From positions 4,710,378 through 4,774,377 of the forward strand of contig NC_083582.1 of the NCBI RefSeq assembly GCF_027579695.1: DNA of 64,000 nt, read 5' to 3'. This document shows positions 47,601-58,598 of the stretch, one piece after another (the stretch's first letter is position 1; the number at the start of each line of letters is the position of its first letter). The DNA comes from Neoarius graeffei. Lineage: Eukaryota; Chordata; Actinopteri; Siluriformes; Ariidae. The translations under genes were made by a program, and so were the position numbers. The notes below the pieces were generated by a model. It ran no database searches. It was not told where the DNA came from and saw only the letters and a list, made by a program, of their open reading frames with translations.

Positions 47601-49131
47601 AAGCAAGTCCAGCTGCCTTCTTTAGCACCTATGTTTGATGAGTCAGAGAGATGAAGAAAGTAGACAGAAGTACAAGGAGATGCAGTTTAAAGTGAAGAGA
47701 GAGGTGGCAAAGGGAAAGTCATATGGCAAGTTGTCTGAGAGGTTGACCTCTCAGGAATGAGAAAAGGACTTGTACGGTACCGATTGGCTAGACAGTGGGA
47801 CCGAGCTGGGAAGGATGTGCAGTAGGTGAAGGTGATGAAGGATAAAGATAAAAATGTACTGACAAGTGAGGAGTGTCTGTTGAGAAGATGGTAGGAATAC
47901 TTTGGCAGGTTGATGAATTAATAAAATGAGAGAGAGATGGATGGATGGATGGATGGATGGATGGTGTGGGGATTGTGAATCAGAATTTAAGGATTGTGAA
48001 TCAGGTGGATTAGCAAAGATGAAGTGAGGACAGCTACAAAGAGGATGAAAAACGGAAAGATGGCTGGTCTGGATGATATAGCTATATGGAGATGTTTAGG
48101 AGAGATGGCAGTAGAGTTTTTCACTAGATTGTTTAACACAATTTTGGAAAGTGAGAAGATGCCTGAGGAGTGGGGAAGAAGTGAACTGGTATCAATTTTC
48201 AAGAATAAAGGTGATGTGCAGAGCTGTAGTAATGACAGAGGTATAAAATTGACCAGCCACACCATGAAGTTATGGGAAAGAGTAGTGGAAGCTCGGTTAA
48301 GAAGCGAGGTGGTGATTAGTGAACAGCAGTATGGGTTCATGCCAGGAAAAAGCACCACAGATCCAATGTTTGCTTTGAGAACGTTGATGTAGAAGTATAG
48401 AGAAGGTCAGAAGGAGTTGCATTGTGTTTTTTTTGGATTTAGAGAAAGCATATGACATGCTGCTGAAAGAGGGGTATGTGGTATTGTATGAGGAAGTCAG
48501 GAGTGGTGGAGAAGTATGCAAGAGTGGTGCAGGATATGTACGAGGGCAGTGTAAGTGTGGTGAGGCATGCAATAGGCATGACGGATGGGTTCAAGGTGGA
48601 GGTGGGGTTACATCAGTGATCAGATCTGAGCCCTTTCTTGTTTGCAATGGTGATGGACCAGTTGTGAAAATACTTGCGGATATGTTTTTTCAGAAAATAA
48701 TGAATTTCAGGATGGTAACAGTGACTCCACTTCATCACACCACCTTGTCACTCAGTGTTTTATTGTAGCAGGACATTACAGTGTTTGATTCATATTTAAG
48801 ACTCACAGGATTAATTTTCCTTGCAATATATTGACTTTCCTGCTTAATTTTTCAGGAACTAGACTAGCCTGCACTGTGGCACCAAACATGGGGAAAAGAT
48901 TAAAGAGCACTCGAGTTAATCTCGTACTTATTCTAGACAGGATTTAAAACCAACACTGTAATTGTACGCGGTACACAAAGCAACACAAAGGACCAGTGAG
49001 ACTTACCGAGCCTTGGCTCCATCACTGAGTTTGTGGTAAAAACAGCTGCACTGTGCTGGACAGGTGCTGCTGAGGACAGGAAGTCCACTGAAAAAGGCTA
49101 AACCGAAACACAAACACAGAAAGAGGAACAT
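41638..49131 (-). CDS. lrit1: Leucine-rich repeat, Ig-like and transmembrane domain protein 1
   Basis: Photoreceptor synaptic membrane protein. Mammalian LRIT1 is reported to shape cone signalling to bipolar cells. Exons (minus strand): 49131-49007, 45747-45287, 45179-44874 and 42692-41638, joining in frame to 648 residues (human about 620). Order: signal peptide (1-22), LRR N-cap (CPAQCSC), leucine-rich repeats in exon 2 (LRLEGNFI, LDLHNNQI, LDLSTNSL), LRR C-cap (NPWQCDCRL), an Ig domain split by intron 3 (LRCG and YVCTANNF), FN3 (RSVKVIGDTDHTVLINW), transmembrane helix near 552-575 (INVVVITVACVIAVPLTLIV) and a cytoplasmic tail ending NEYYC, as human LRIT1 ends NEYFC. RLLSARSSVD is shared with human. 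Intron 1 holds an RTE-type LINE. Likely the fish 'a' copy (lrit1a). Confidence 0.95.
43164..43543 (-). repeat. tRNA-derived SINE, copy 8
   Basis: Full-length minus-strand copy in lrit1 intron 3 with a perfect 10-bp duplication TTTGAAAACT (43154-43163 and 43544-43553). Confidence 0.92.
43640..43890. repeat. Fish MITE-like repeat in lrit1 intron 3
   Basis: Contains GGGGTACAATGGCTTGTCAC and TGGGCAGTACCCTCTAAGGT, words seen in a common short fish repeat. Its ends are only loosely inverted (TACCTTTAGGGGTAC / GTACATTAATGTAG). Confidence 0.45.
43930..44405. repeat. hAT-like MITE rich in 'GGTCTTG' words
   Basis: Ends AGTGTTGTAGT and ACTACAACATT are inverted, and the interior repeats TTGGTCTTGAC several times near 44265-44400. 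The target duplication could not be fixed. It lies in lrit1 intron 3. Confidence 0.45.
45920..48660 (+). mobile_element. RTE-type LINE, broken, in lrit1 intron 1
   Basis: The plus strand carries a 5' UTR (AGGAAGGGCACCTGGTGTAA) and an APE-type endonuclease: LNVDTMTGKGREIVDV, DILCVQENRWKG, VSVYAPQDG, IGADFSGHIG, TEVDYILCRR. Then come KEDKETWWWNEEVQESIQRK and part of the reverse transcriptase (GLDDIAIW, MPEEWGRS, QYGFMPGKSTTDPMFALR). Many frameshifts; the catalytic RT core and 3' end are missing after about 48660. A foldback element is inserted at 47198-47639 and a (GGAT)n tract lies at 47937-47962. Confidence 0.82.
47198..47639. mobile_element. Foldback MITE, copy 1, inserted in the RTE LINE
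   Basis: Two long inverted arms (about 47245-47385 and 47505-47635) meet around a spacer. Both contain GACGTTTCACCTCTCATCC-type sequence. A 10-bp duplication GAGTCAGAGA is present at 47188-47197 and 47640-47649. No coding capacity. Confidence 0.8.
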
Positions 49132-49314
49132 TTTGGCACTGTCGAATGAATGACTAATTCAATTTTAGAAAACAGAATAAAGAAAAAGAAAGAGAGATGT
49201 CTGATCGTGTCCCTGCTGCAGCAGCAACATTGTCGTCTCTGTCTCAGTCGTCCATGTTCATGTCCACGCCGCTGCTGCTGCTGCTCTGAATCCCCAGATA
49301 AAAAGGATAGAGGA

Positions 49315-49321
49315 GGATTAG
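49315..49321 (-). promoter_or_regulatory. Possible CRX/OTX site upstream of lrit1
   Basis: CTAATCC on the minus strand, the consensus core for the photoreceptor factor CRX, lies about 185 bp upstream of the lrit1 start codon and on the coding strand. Expected for a photoreceptor gene but not proof of function. Confidence 0.3.
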
Positions 49322-49673
49322 TGATAGGACGCGTGCTATTTTCATTTACGTGATTAATTCCTTCCTGGAAGCTCATAGGCTGCGTGTTTGCCTTTTGTTT
49401 ATATACAAGACAGGGACATTCTGACAATCTGATTGGACAGTTAAATGTGGAGCTTGGATTTTAATGATGATGGTCATATTATTTGTGCATCACTTCAGTA
49501 GAGGGTGATGGAGAATCAGATGTGCTGTGAGAAACTTGTTAAACATGGCTGTAATTTCAGTAGTACCTAAACCCAGAGCACTTTTTAGATCCTGTATTAT
49601 ATTATATTGTATTTTAATTGACTTCTGTTATTACTGCTGCAAAACCAATTTGGGGACAAATAAAGTTCTACTT

Positions 49674-49996
49674 GGGCAGCATGGTGGTGTAGTGGTTAGC
49701 ACTGTCGCCTCACAGCAAGAAGGTCTGGGTTCAAGCCCAGCGGCTGACGGGGGCCTTTCTGTGTGGAGTTTGCATGTTCTCATCGTGTCTGCGTGGGTCC
49801 TCTCCGAGTGCTCTGGTTTCCCCCACAGTCCAAAGATATGCAGGTTAGGCTAATTGGTGACTGTAAGTGTGAATGGTTGTTTGTCTCTATATGTCAGCCC
49901 TGCGATGATCTGGCAACTTGTCCAGGGTGTACCCCGCCTCTTGCCCATAGTCAGCTGGGATAGGCTCCAGGATAAGTGGTTATGGATAGATGGATG
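49674..49996 (+). repeat. tRNA-derived SINE, copy 9 (older)
   Basis: Diverged and internally deleted plus-strand copy. Imperfect duplication AAGTTCTACTT (49663-49673) and AAGTTTGACTT (49997-50007). It lies between lrit1 and rgr. Confidence 0.85.
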
Positions 49997-50099
49997 AAGT
50001 TTGACTTGACATTTAAAGAAAAGAGTTAAAGATAGCACAATAATCATTGCATTAGTTACTTTATATCTACAAGTGTTGCACTGTGTTCCTTCCCTTACA

Positions 50100-50345
50100 C
50101 TTGGACCTTCTTCAAATGCAAAATCAGAGTCTGATGTTGGTGACCACATTTTTGAAACCAGTTCTATCCCACACCAACAGTAACAGGTCCACAGCTTTCA
50201 TACCTATTTCCAATGCCAGACTCTGCAGAAGGTTCTGTCTTTGTCTTCCTCGGCTTTTTCTTCCCTCTACTCTTCCTTCAGTGCATAATTTTTCAATTGA
50301 GTTTTCTCTGACTATATGTCCAATGAACCTCAACTGTCTTGGCGG
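50100..50345 (-). mobile_element. LINE C-terminal fragment
   Basis: The minus strand reads MRFIGHIVRENSIEKLCTEG then GRKSRGRQRQNLL, the C-terminal GHxxR...RGR motif of several LINE clades. 5'-truncated and isolated. Confidence 0.6.
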
Positions 50346-50865
50346 ACAGTTTGAATGAGGTTCCTTGTTTCATTGACCAACTCTTTATTGACCAACACTT
50401 GGGTACTTGGCTTAAAAGGTCAAAAATGTTTGATAATGATTGCAGTTTTTTATTTGTTAAAGAACAACATGTCCAACTCTTTTTAATCTTCTTCTTCTTC
50501 TCCTCGTATGTCAGCCATAGTTGACCATTTACTGAAGATTTGTTAGCTAGCTCAGAAGAGTACCCAAGGTGGACATCAAGGATGTAGAGCAGTTCTCACC
50601 ATTGCTCTGGTCTGAATCAGTTGATGAGTTTCTAAACTTGAAGCGGTTTCCTCTTGGAGCATTTTCTAAACCAAGACCTACCATGAGTACTCTTGGTAGT
50701 TGGGTTGGATTGAGGTCAGATCACGTTCCCACCACAAACAAACTACTCCAGAGTTTGTTTGGAACCAGAATGAGACCATTCCTCCAAAGGGTCTTGGTGC
50801 GGTTGTTCTGGTCCACACCTGAGTTGAGGACATAGAGCATTTCCCATCCAACCATTCTCTCTCTC
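50346..50865. other. Intergenic DNA with a diverged MITE-like stretch
   Basis: No gene seen. The stretch around 50690-50830 (CCAGAGTTTGTTTGGAACC, GGGTCTTGGTGCGGTTGTTC) resembles non-autonomous fish elements but its ends cannot be fixed. Confidence 0.4.
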
Positions 50866-51043
50866 TCACACACACACACACCTATGGGCAATTCAGAGTA
50901 GCCAGTTAAACTAACTGCATGTCTTTGGACTGTGGAGGAAACCGGAGCACCCAGAGGAAACCCACACAAACACGGGGAGAACATGCAAACTCCACACAAA
51001 AAGGCCCTCGTCGGCTGTGAGGTTCAAACCTGGAACCACCTTC
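50866..51043 (-). repeat. tRNA-derived SINE, copy 10 (fragment)
   Basis: Diverged partial copy on the minus strand, with only the head half kept, preceded by a short (CA)n tract. Confidence 0.8.
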
Positions 51044-51093
51044 TTTAATCTATTTATAGATACATTTAATATTCATGAACAAGTTAGTTCCTG

Positions 51094-51472
51094 GGGCGGC
51101 ACGGTGGTGTAGTGGTTAGCGCTGTCGCCTCGCAGCAAGAAGGTCCTGGGTTCGAGCCCCGGGGCCGGCGAGGGCCTTTCTGTGTGGAGTTTGCATGTTC
51201 TCCCCGTGTCCGCGTGGGTTTCCTCCGGGTGCTCCGGTTTCCCCCACAGTCCAAAGACATGCAGGTTAGGTTAACTGGTGACTCTAAATTGAGCGTAGGT
51301 GTGAATGTGAGTGTGAATGGTTGTCTGTGTCTATGTGTCAGCCCTGTGATGACCTGGCGACTTGTCCAGGGTGTACCCCGCCTTTCGCCCGTAGTCAGCT
51401 GGGATAGGATCCAGCTCGTTGCAACCCTGTAGAAGGATAAAGCGGCTACAGATAATGAGATGAGATGAGATG
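51094..51472 (+). repeat. tRNA-derived SINE, copy 11 (near-consensus)
   Basis: Full-length plus-strand copy with a perfect 13-bp duplication AAGTTAGTTCCTG (51081-51093 and 51473-51485). The head GGCGGCACGGTGGTGTAGTG has a good A box (TGGTGTAGTGG) and B box (GGGTTCGAGCC), so it could be recognised by RNA polymerase III. The tail is (GAGAT)n. Confidence 0.95.
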
Positions 51473-51485
51473 AAGTTAGTTCCTG

Positions 51486-52074
51486 TTCTCACTTATGTTA
51501 TAGCAGCTGCAGTATGAACAATCGCCATTAAGACAAAAATCCTGCAGTTAATCATTCCTGAGACATCATAAAGTGTAAACTCCTCTATCCTGAAGATATC
51601 AGAAACTGTCAAGTTACAGCATCCATCACACACATCCCTGTTAATGACCTGCTACTATAGAAATGATAATGTATTAGAACGAGTGCATTAATACGTATAA
51701 ATCTGTGATCTACAGCTGCACCACTGTCAGTTCATTTTAAATGATAAAGGTTTTCAGAAAGGAAATTAATCTCAGATGTACTGTTGGCCCTTTCCAAGCT
51801 CCACTCCGTCATCTGCTGTTCCCATGGACAGCATTTGTTGTTACCCAAAATCCTCAGTGCTAATCACCTCACTGTAAGTAGCACTGAATCGGGATTACTG
51901 CAGCCAGGGCTTGAGTTCTGCCCAAAAATGTACAACATGTGCACATGCCAAGCTTTAGGCTTTTTCACCTCAAAAGTTTCTGGGTTTAAAAATAAAGACT
52001 GGATTTGTAGTTGTAGAAATTCTTCCTAAATATTGAAATCATGTGTTCAGAACTCTCTGAGGTTTTGAACAGTA
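51486..52074. other. Intergenic DNA between lrit1 and rgr
   Basis: Non-coding. A short piece at 51640-51735 (CTACTATAGAAATGATAATG) belongs to the dispersed MITE-like repeat also seen at 22690 and 61250. Confidence 0.45.
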
Positions 52075-52340
52075 GGATGGACAGATGGATAAAAAGGCCA
52101 AAGGTCTAGACAGACAGACAGACAGACAGAGAGATAGAATCAGACAGATACTGTAGATAGACACAGATGGACAGATAGAGACAGTTGGAGTGACAGGCAG
52201 ATAAATAGTTAGAGCCTGATGAATGGACAGATAGATAGGGACAGATGCACAGTTAGAAATGGAGAATGATAGCCACAGATGGACAGATAAATAGGAAGAG
52301 ATGGGACAGACAGACAAATAAGGATGGATTGATGGACAGA
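52075..52340. repeat. GACA/GATA-rich tract upstream of rgr
   Basis: Degenerate repeats of ACAGATAGA, GACAGACA and GGACAGAT over about 265 bp, ending some 200 bp before the rgr promoter. Confidence 0.85.
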
Positions 52341-52548
52341 CAAGTAATGAAGAGTGTAGAACACAGTAAAGAGTGCATAGTGTACAGTGTGTTTCTCAGA
52401 TATTGTGTATTATGTACCCCCACTGCCCGACCCCACCCCGTGTCTCTCTCTCTCTCTCTCTCTCTTATTCCCTCAGTCCCACAGCAGTGTATTAAGACAT
52501 TCCTTCAGGCATTACTCACTCTAACACCTCTCACATTCTCGTGGCCTT

Positions 52549-52570
52549 TCACGTGAAACAGGATATAAAA
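52549..52570 (+). promoter_or_regulatory. rgr core promoter: TCACGTGA box and TATA box
   Basis: TCACGTGA (52549-52556), a perfect palindromic E-box of the MITF/TFE type, is followed 7 bp later by TATAAAA (52564-52570). A start site about 30 bp on would leave a 5' UTR of roughly 70 bp before the ATG at 52665. MITF is the master regulator of the retinal pigment epithelium, where rgr is expressed, so the pairing makes sense; the site's use is inferred. Confidence 0.6.
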
Positions 52571-52664
52571 TCAGGCTCTTCTTTTTAAAACCTTCTCATT
52601 TCAGACTCAGCTGAAAGAGGAGTGGTGTTATTGATAACAGCGTTATTGATAAATTATCTTTAAA

Positions 52665-55600
52665 ATGGCATCTCACGTGTTACCTGAGGGATTCAGCGAT
52701 TTTGACATGTTTGTGTTTGGCTCGGTGCTGCTGGTTGGCGGTAGGTGCCAATATTTTTTCAAGTTTCAAGCGCTGTGGAGTCATTGGTGATGAGTCTCTT
52801 CAGTAAAGTGTCCACCTTATTCCTGAAGCTAATGCTGGAGAAATTGTTATGCATGAAACTTATCGAGCAGAAGTGACTGTAATGACCATGATGTCAGATG
52901 GACTGCTTTCGCAGTGCTTTCACTAAATTAGTATTGTTTACATTATTATATTCCTTGTTAATTTTTAATATGTTATAGTATAAATGAAATGTGTGGATTG
53001 TGAAAATTTTATTATGGAGTTCTGAGAGAGCTCGCACTGTTGGCGGATGTGCTAACAATCAGGCTAAGCTAAACCAATGGCTGAAACAGGAATGGTATGA
53101 ACAGAAGCACGTTTATAGCAGGAACGTTTCTATCAGCGATGGACTCAGTGACGTTTTTATCATCTTCAAACAGACAATGAGCATGGCTAAAGAATCTAAA
53201 ATAAACAAAGACTCCAAAAACTCTGGATGTGTGATCATTTCTTTTATCTGCTATGGCGAGGCTACAAGATGCCACCAGATTCCTCTAGAAGGTCAAAGTG
53301 ATGTTTCTGGAGCATTCAGCAGAAAGAAAACGAGTTCTTTTATTTGAGATTTAAACACACAGACACATATTTTGTGTCTTCTGTTGAAGGTTTTATTTGC
53401 AGTACTTGTAAAGAAGTATGTTTACATTGTGCTAGTATTTCCTCTACTGATAGGATAAATGTACATACCAGCTACAGTAAGTTATCTGAGGTCATTGTTT
53501 ACTTTCATTACTGCCAAACAATTAATACCTTTAGCATAACTGCTAGCTTCGCCAGTGCTGACTGGATAACAAGTAACCAGGAGACACACCCATAGTCAAT
53601 GGCTTTACTCAGCCCTTCAGCAGTCAGCAATACATCCAGTTCCTCCATGATAGGCAGGCATTCCACAGTATCTAGCAGTGCCATCCAAGATGCTATATTC
53701 CTTGGAGTAGAGTTCAGAGTGTTCAGAGTGCTGCTCCACCCATCTGTCCATCTGCTTGCCTTTGTCTTTGATGGTCTCTCCTGTTATGGTTTTCAGTGGT
53801 ACTGACTTGCTCTGGGTTGAACCGGTGGATTTCCTGATCCCCTCATACACTCCATGGATGTTACCTGTGTCAAATGATGTCTGAATACTTTCGCAGAGTT
53901 GTAGGCAGTAGTTATTTGCAGAGTGTGTGGCAACTTTCTGGGCCCTACTTCCTACTGTCCTTAGCGCTTGAATTGCTGCCTAGGTGGGGTGGCAATTGTG
54001 CTCTAGTAGTGCAACACACTTTGTCTCGATGACAGTGGTGAGCTTACTTGAGCTCGGTTCAAACCAGTCCTGTGTCTTCCTCCGTTTGTTCCCAAAGACC
54101 TTGAGTACAGTGCTGTGAATAGTGTCCCCTGAGAAAGTACCATTCCATGAGTGAGTATGGCCACAAGGCAGCGGAGGTTTGAAATTGTAGGTGCTAAGGA
54201 AGGCAACTGGACTTGCTTGAAATTCTTGAAGACGTTTCACCTCTCATCCAAAAGGCTTCTTCAGTTCCGTCTGATTAGTGGGGAGTTCCAGGTATTTATC
54301 CTCTAGTGGACCAAAAGCAACCCTAAGGAGAGTCATTGAGGTCACATGGGTCATTGACCCTCTCAGTCATCCTGTAGGTTGTTAGGGTCACCAGGGGCCA
54401 GGTGTGAATGGTGTTAGCAGCTTAGAGCATTGTTGGGGGTGATCTGTGGATCGTTGGCTAGGGTTGCTTTTGGTCCACTAGAGGATAAATACCTGGAACT
54501 CCCCACCAGTCAGACATAACTGAAGAAGCCTTTCAGATGAGAGGTGAAATGTCTTCAAGGATTTCAAGCAAGTCCAGTTGCCTTCTTTAGCACCTATGGT
54601 TTATGATGACCTGGATGACTGAGAACCTTCACAGACAGGTCTGAAATCAGAGTTTCCCTTTCTGAGATGGAAGGCCTTCCCAGGCTTATGAGTTCCATCT
54701 ACCCAGAAGACTATATTTGATGTAAAAATGGAAAATGTGTTCCTTTAATACACACTTTCTGTATAAATTAAATTAAATGTGTGTGTGTGTGTGTGTGTTT
54801 AGGCTTGCTTGGTTTTTTCCTGAACTTCATATCCATGTTGGCCTTCCTGAATGTGAAGCAAATCAAGAATCCCAGTAATTTCTTTGTCTTCAGTCTGGCG
54901 CTTGCTGATCTTGGACTCAGCTGTAACAGTCTAATATCTGCCTACGCCAGTTACCTCAGGTACATGCTACACTCAGCTACATGACAGACTCAGTGACATG
55001 TCTTACTCAGGTAAACACCAGCGTTGTAAAGTCACTAAACCTTGAGTCCAAGTCCAGTCCCAAGTCCCCAGTGTTCAAGTCCACTCTTGATCCAAGTCCA
55101 GTTCAAGTCGAGTCTGAGAACAAGACTCCATGTGACAATGGCTGTTATTGCCTTTATGTGAAAGCGTCTCCGTTACTGTGTTGGACTAGCATTATTGCTC
55201 GACTGCCCCATTTTAGTCAACAGGCTACAGATAAAAAGCATGTTCATCGCTCAGCAAACCCCGCCCACTATCAACAGAGTAAATAACATGAGAGAGGGTT
55301 AACACTAGCTAGTTCGTCAGTCAGCAAGCCTCTCCCACTATCAACAGAGAAATGAACATAGCGTGTCACTTCCTTCTCTGGGTGGAGTCTTACCAAATGA
55401 TGATTGAAGTTCGAGGTTGTCCCCGTCGTCTCCTCGATAGTTCTTCTACATATGGAACACATAGCAGTGCATTTTTTCCCACTGCACAAGAAATCTGTAT
55501 AAGAAAAGTGGACAATCCTAGGGGCGTCTCTCCAGGCATTTTAGTGCCATCAACGTTAGTTCTCTTGCACGAAATTAGTATAAAAATTAATATAGAAATA

Positions 55601-58539
55601 TCTTACAGCAAATTATTATGGCGTGTTACAAAAAATAAATAAAAAATCAGAGTCCTCATCTCCGATTTACGAGTCTGAATGCAGTTAATGCACGAGTCCG
55701 AGTCATCAATGCTCAAGTCCAAGTCAAGTCACGAGTCCTTAAAATTAGGGCACGAGTCAGACTCGAGTACTACAAGCCTGGTTCATGCTACACTCAGGTA
55801 CACGTCACACTCAGGTACGTCATGCTGTGTTTTAGAGTAAACATTTTTTTTTGCACAAAATCACTTCTTAAACAGCATCAGGGAGCAAATATTTTTCTGG
55901 TGATTAATTGTTTGTGTGTCTTTGGGCTGTATTTAAGTCATAATTTCAGTCCAAAGGTTACACCAATGTTTTTTCTTGAGTTCTGCAGCTACTTAAGTGG
56001 ATTTTCAGATTATTAAAAGCACCTGTGTGTAGTTCACATGATTCGGGGTCTAATTAATATATCACCAAGATATTATTGCATGAACAGCCTGAGTTATAAT
56101 TATCATTAATCACTGGCTTAATCAAACAAAGCAGCTTCCACACCCATTATTCAGCAGCACACAGAATAGCACCTGATCCAGCACACGCTGTTATTTTACA
56201 TTTTGTTTATATAATTCTCCGACAGTTACTGATGTATCACTTAAGTAAATTGTAATGTGTGTGTGTGTGTGTGAGAGAGAGATGTAATTGATGTTATCAC
56301 ACCTTTAATTTGCTGTAGAATTAATAAAATAATGCGAGCGTTTGTGTTAATTCGATACTCTCCCCCTGTAAAGAAACATATCCACAGTTTACAGAATAAT
56401 CTGACAATAAACTTACAGCTCACATTCATTTCATTAATATTTTTTTGAAACTAAACATTCACTCCTTGAGATAAGGAACATTTCTGATTCATATGCATCA
56501 CCTCCCATATGCTCTAGAACAAAATAATGCTTTAAAGGGGAAGGACACTTTAAAGGGGAAATATTTAACAGTTATTCCACAAAATCGAGTCGTACATGAG
56601 CTGAGAGCCAATGAGGCGCGTAGCACTGAGATTGAGTGGAATAACTGTTTTATTCTATCCACATTCACTGGATTTTGAGAAACAGAGCATTTTTATTTTT
56701 AGCAAATTGGATAAATAAAGACTTTATACCAAACATCCAACAAAATCATTTCCGCTTAGAATGTAAACAAACCGGCGAAATGACAGGAGCAATTTGTAAA
56801 AAATGCAATAATAATAATTTTTGAAAAAAAAAAAAAGTGTTCTTATCAGGGCTTTGAACCGGTTCAAGGAACGAAAACGAAAACCGGGAACTTTTTCTAT
56901 TTCACATGGAACAGAAACGAAACCAGAAACTTTATTATTTTTTATGTTCCGGAACAGAAACGCTTATTAAAAATAATGGTAACCGGTTAATACCGGTTTT
57001 TATTTCGTTCCTCAAAGTTTCTGTAGCCTACAAATAGTCATTCTCCTGCGCAAGTTTCTATGACCCGCTGGGGTTCACTTCCTGTGTGACGTTCGCTGAT
57101 TGAATGGAGAGAGCGGGAGGGTGGACTACTAGTGAGTAAATGCATTACTGAGTGTCTGAGCAAAGAAGAGCCTGAACGATGCAACCTCCCTATTGGCTGT
57201 TTGTAAAAATGTATCAGTTGTTGCCCCTCCCACGGGAATCATCGCGGGCTCGAGAGACGAGACCTGACGAGTTAGTTCGTTGGTAGCAGAACAAAATGTC
57301 TGGACACAAATTGGGTTTTCAGAAAAGGAAAGAAAATAAATGGAGGGTCGAAAATACAAAAAAGGAGGCAGAAAATGCAAAACGAGTTTTAAGGTAGGAC
57401 AAATGGTTAGTTTTCTGAGGCAGCCCACCGTGGCTGCCTGCAGGCTTATTTATTATAGCCCATTTAGTTAAAATAGTTGATATAAAATGTTTATAGTTAT
57501 AGTTATGTGATGGTTGTCCTGATTTAGACTGTTTTTTTTTTTTGGGGGGGGGGGGGGGGGGTTGCGCGATGTTGCACCCGGGTCCAGATTAGGGCAGAAC
57601 CGGCCCTGGCTACATTTCAGGTGTAGTTTGTTTTATGTATGTATGTACTTGCATAGATGTGTACTTGGTCTTCCAGTATGGCGCCTAACAAAACCTCGCG
57701 GCGCGGTGACGTCATGCGGTAGCCCTCTATAGGGCCTGACTAGCCTTTGGTAACACACTAAACGAATTCTCTTTCATTTTTGGCACTTTTTCTGTTTGTG
57801 TAGATGGGAAGACATACTGAGAATCCAAATCACCAACATTTGAAATAATAATTGTTTTGAATTATTTCTTGTCTTATTTAATGAAGGTTGTAATAGAATT
57901 AGCCTACATTTGGCTTAAGCTGGATGAGACAGAGACATAATTTTTTAGCCATTTGTTAAACCGCTGACCGGGAACGTAATTAACCATTCCGGGAACGAAA
58001 TTTTTTTGTTCTAACTGGTTCAGGAACGTCTATTTAATGGTGGAACCCAAAACCGGAAACGTTAAAATTCCGTTTCTGTTCGGAACGAACCGATAGGAAA
58101 ACAATTCCGGTTCAAAGCCCTGGTTCTTATCATCAAATACTTTCATTCCAAATTTTGTTGCTTTTTTGTATTTTGGGGGTTTTGTTTTCAATTAGAGTTT
58201 TTGTTTCATCCTTGGTTTGTTCAATAACACGCTCCACCATTTTGTTTTTCTCTACTCACGGTATATGAGCTGATATCCTAATAGTAGAGTAGCCAATCAG
58301 AGTGCGCGATTGCTCATATCCAGTGAATGTGGATAGAATAAATATTAAATATAGTGTACACTTTTTTGGAGAGGTGAATTATAGGTACTGACATGAAATG
58401 TTGCTTCATGCACTAATACCACACTGACACAACACATATTTGTTTGTTTGTTTAATTTATTTGAATTGTATTTTTTTCAGAAATTGCATATGATGACTGA
58501 AATGCAATATTTTCCTGAAATTACATTAAAGCATTTTAA

Positions 58540-58598
<59 letters not shown>

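Noticed and set aside
51094-51165. tRNA-like A and B boxes
   Set aside because: This is the head of a SINE with target duplications, and it does not fold as a standard tRNA with an acceptor stem, so no tRNA gene is called.
52991-53347. 118-codon frame in rgr intron 1 ([13 protein letters not shown])
   Set aside because: The start vaguely recalls a THAP-type C-x4-C pattern, but the second cysteine and histidine are not where they should be and no flanking ends were found.
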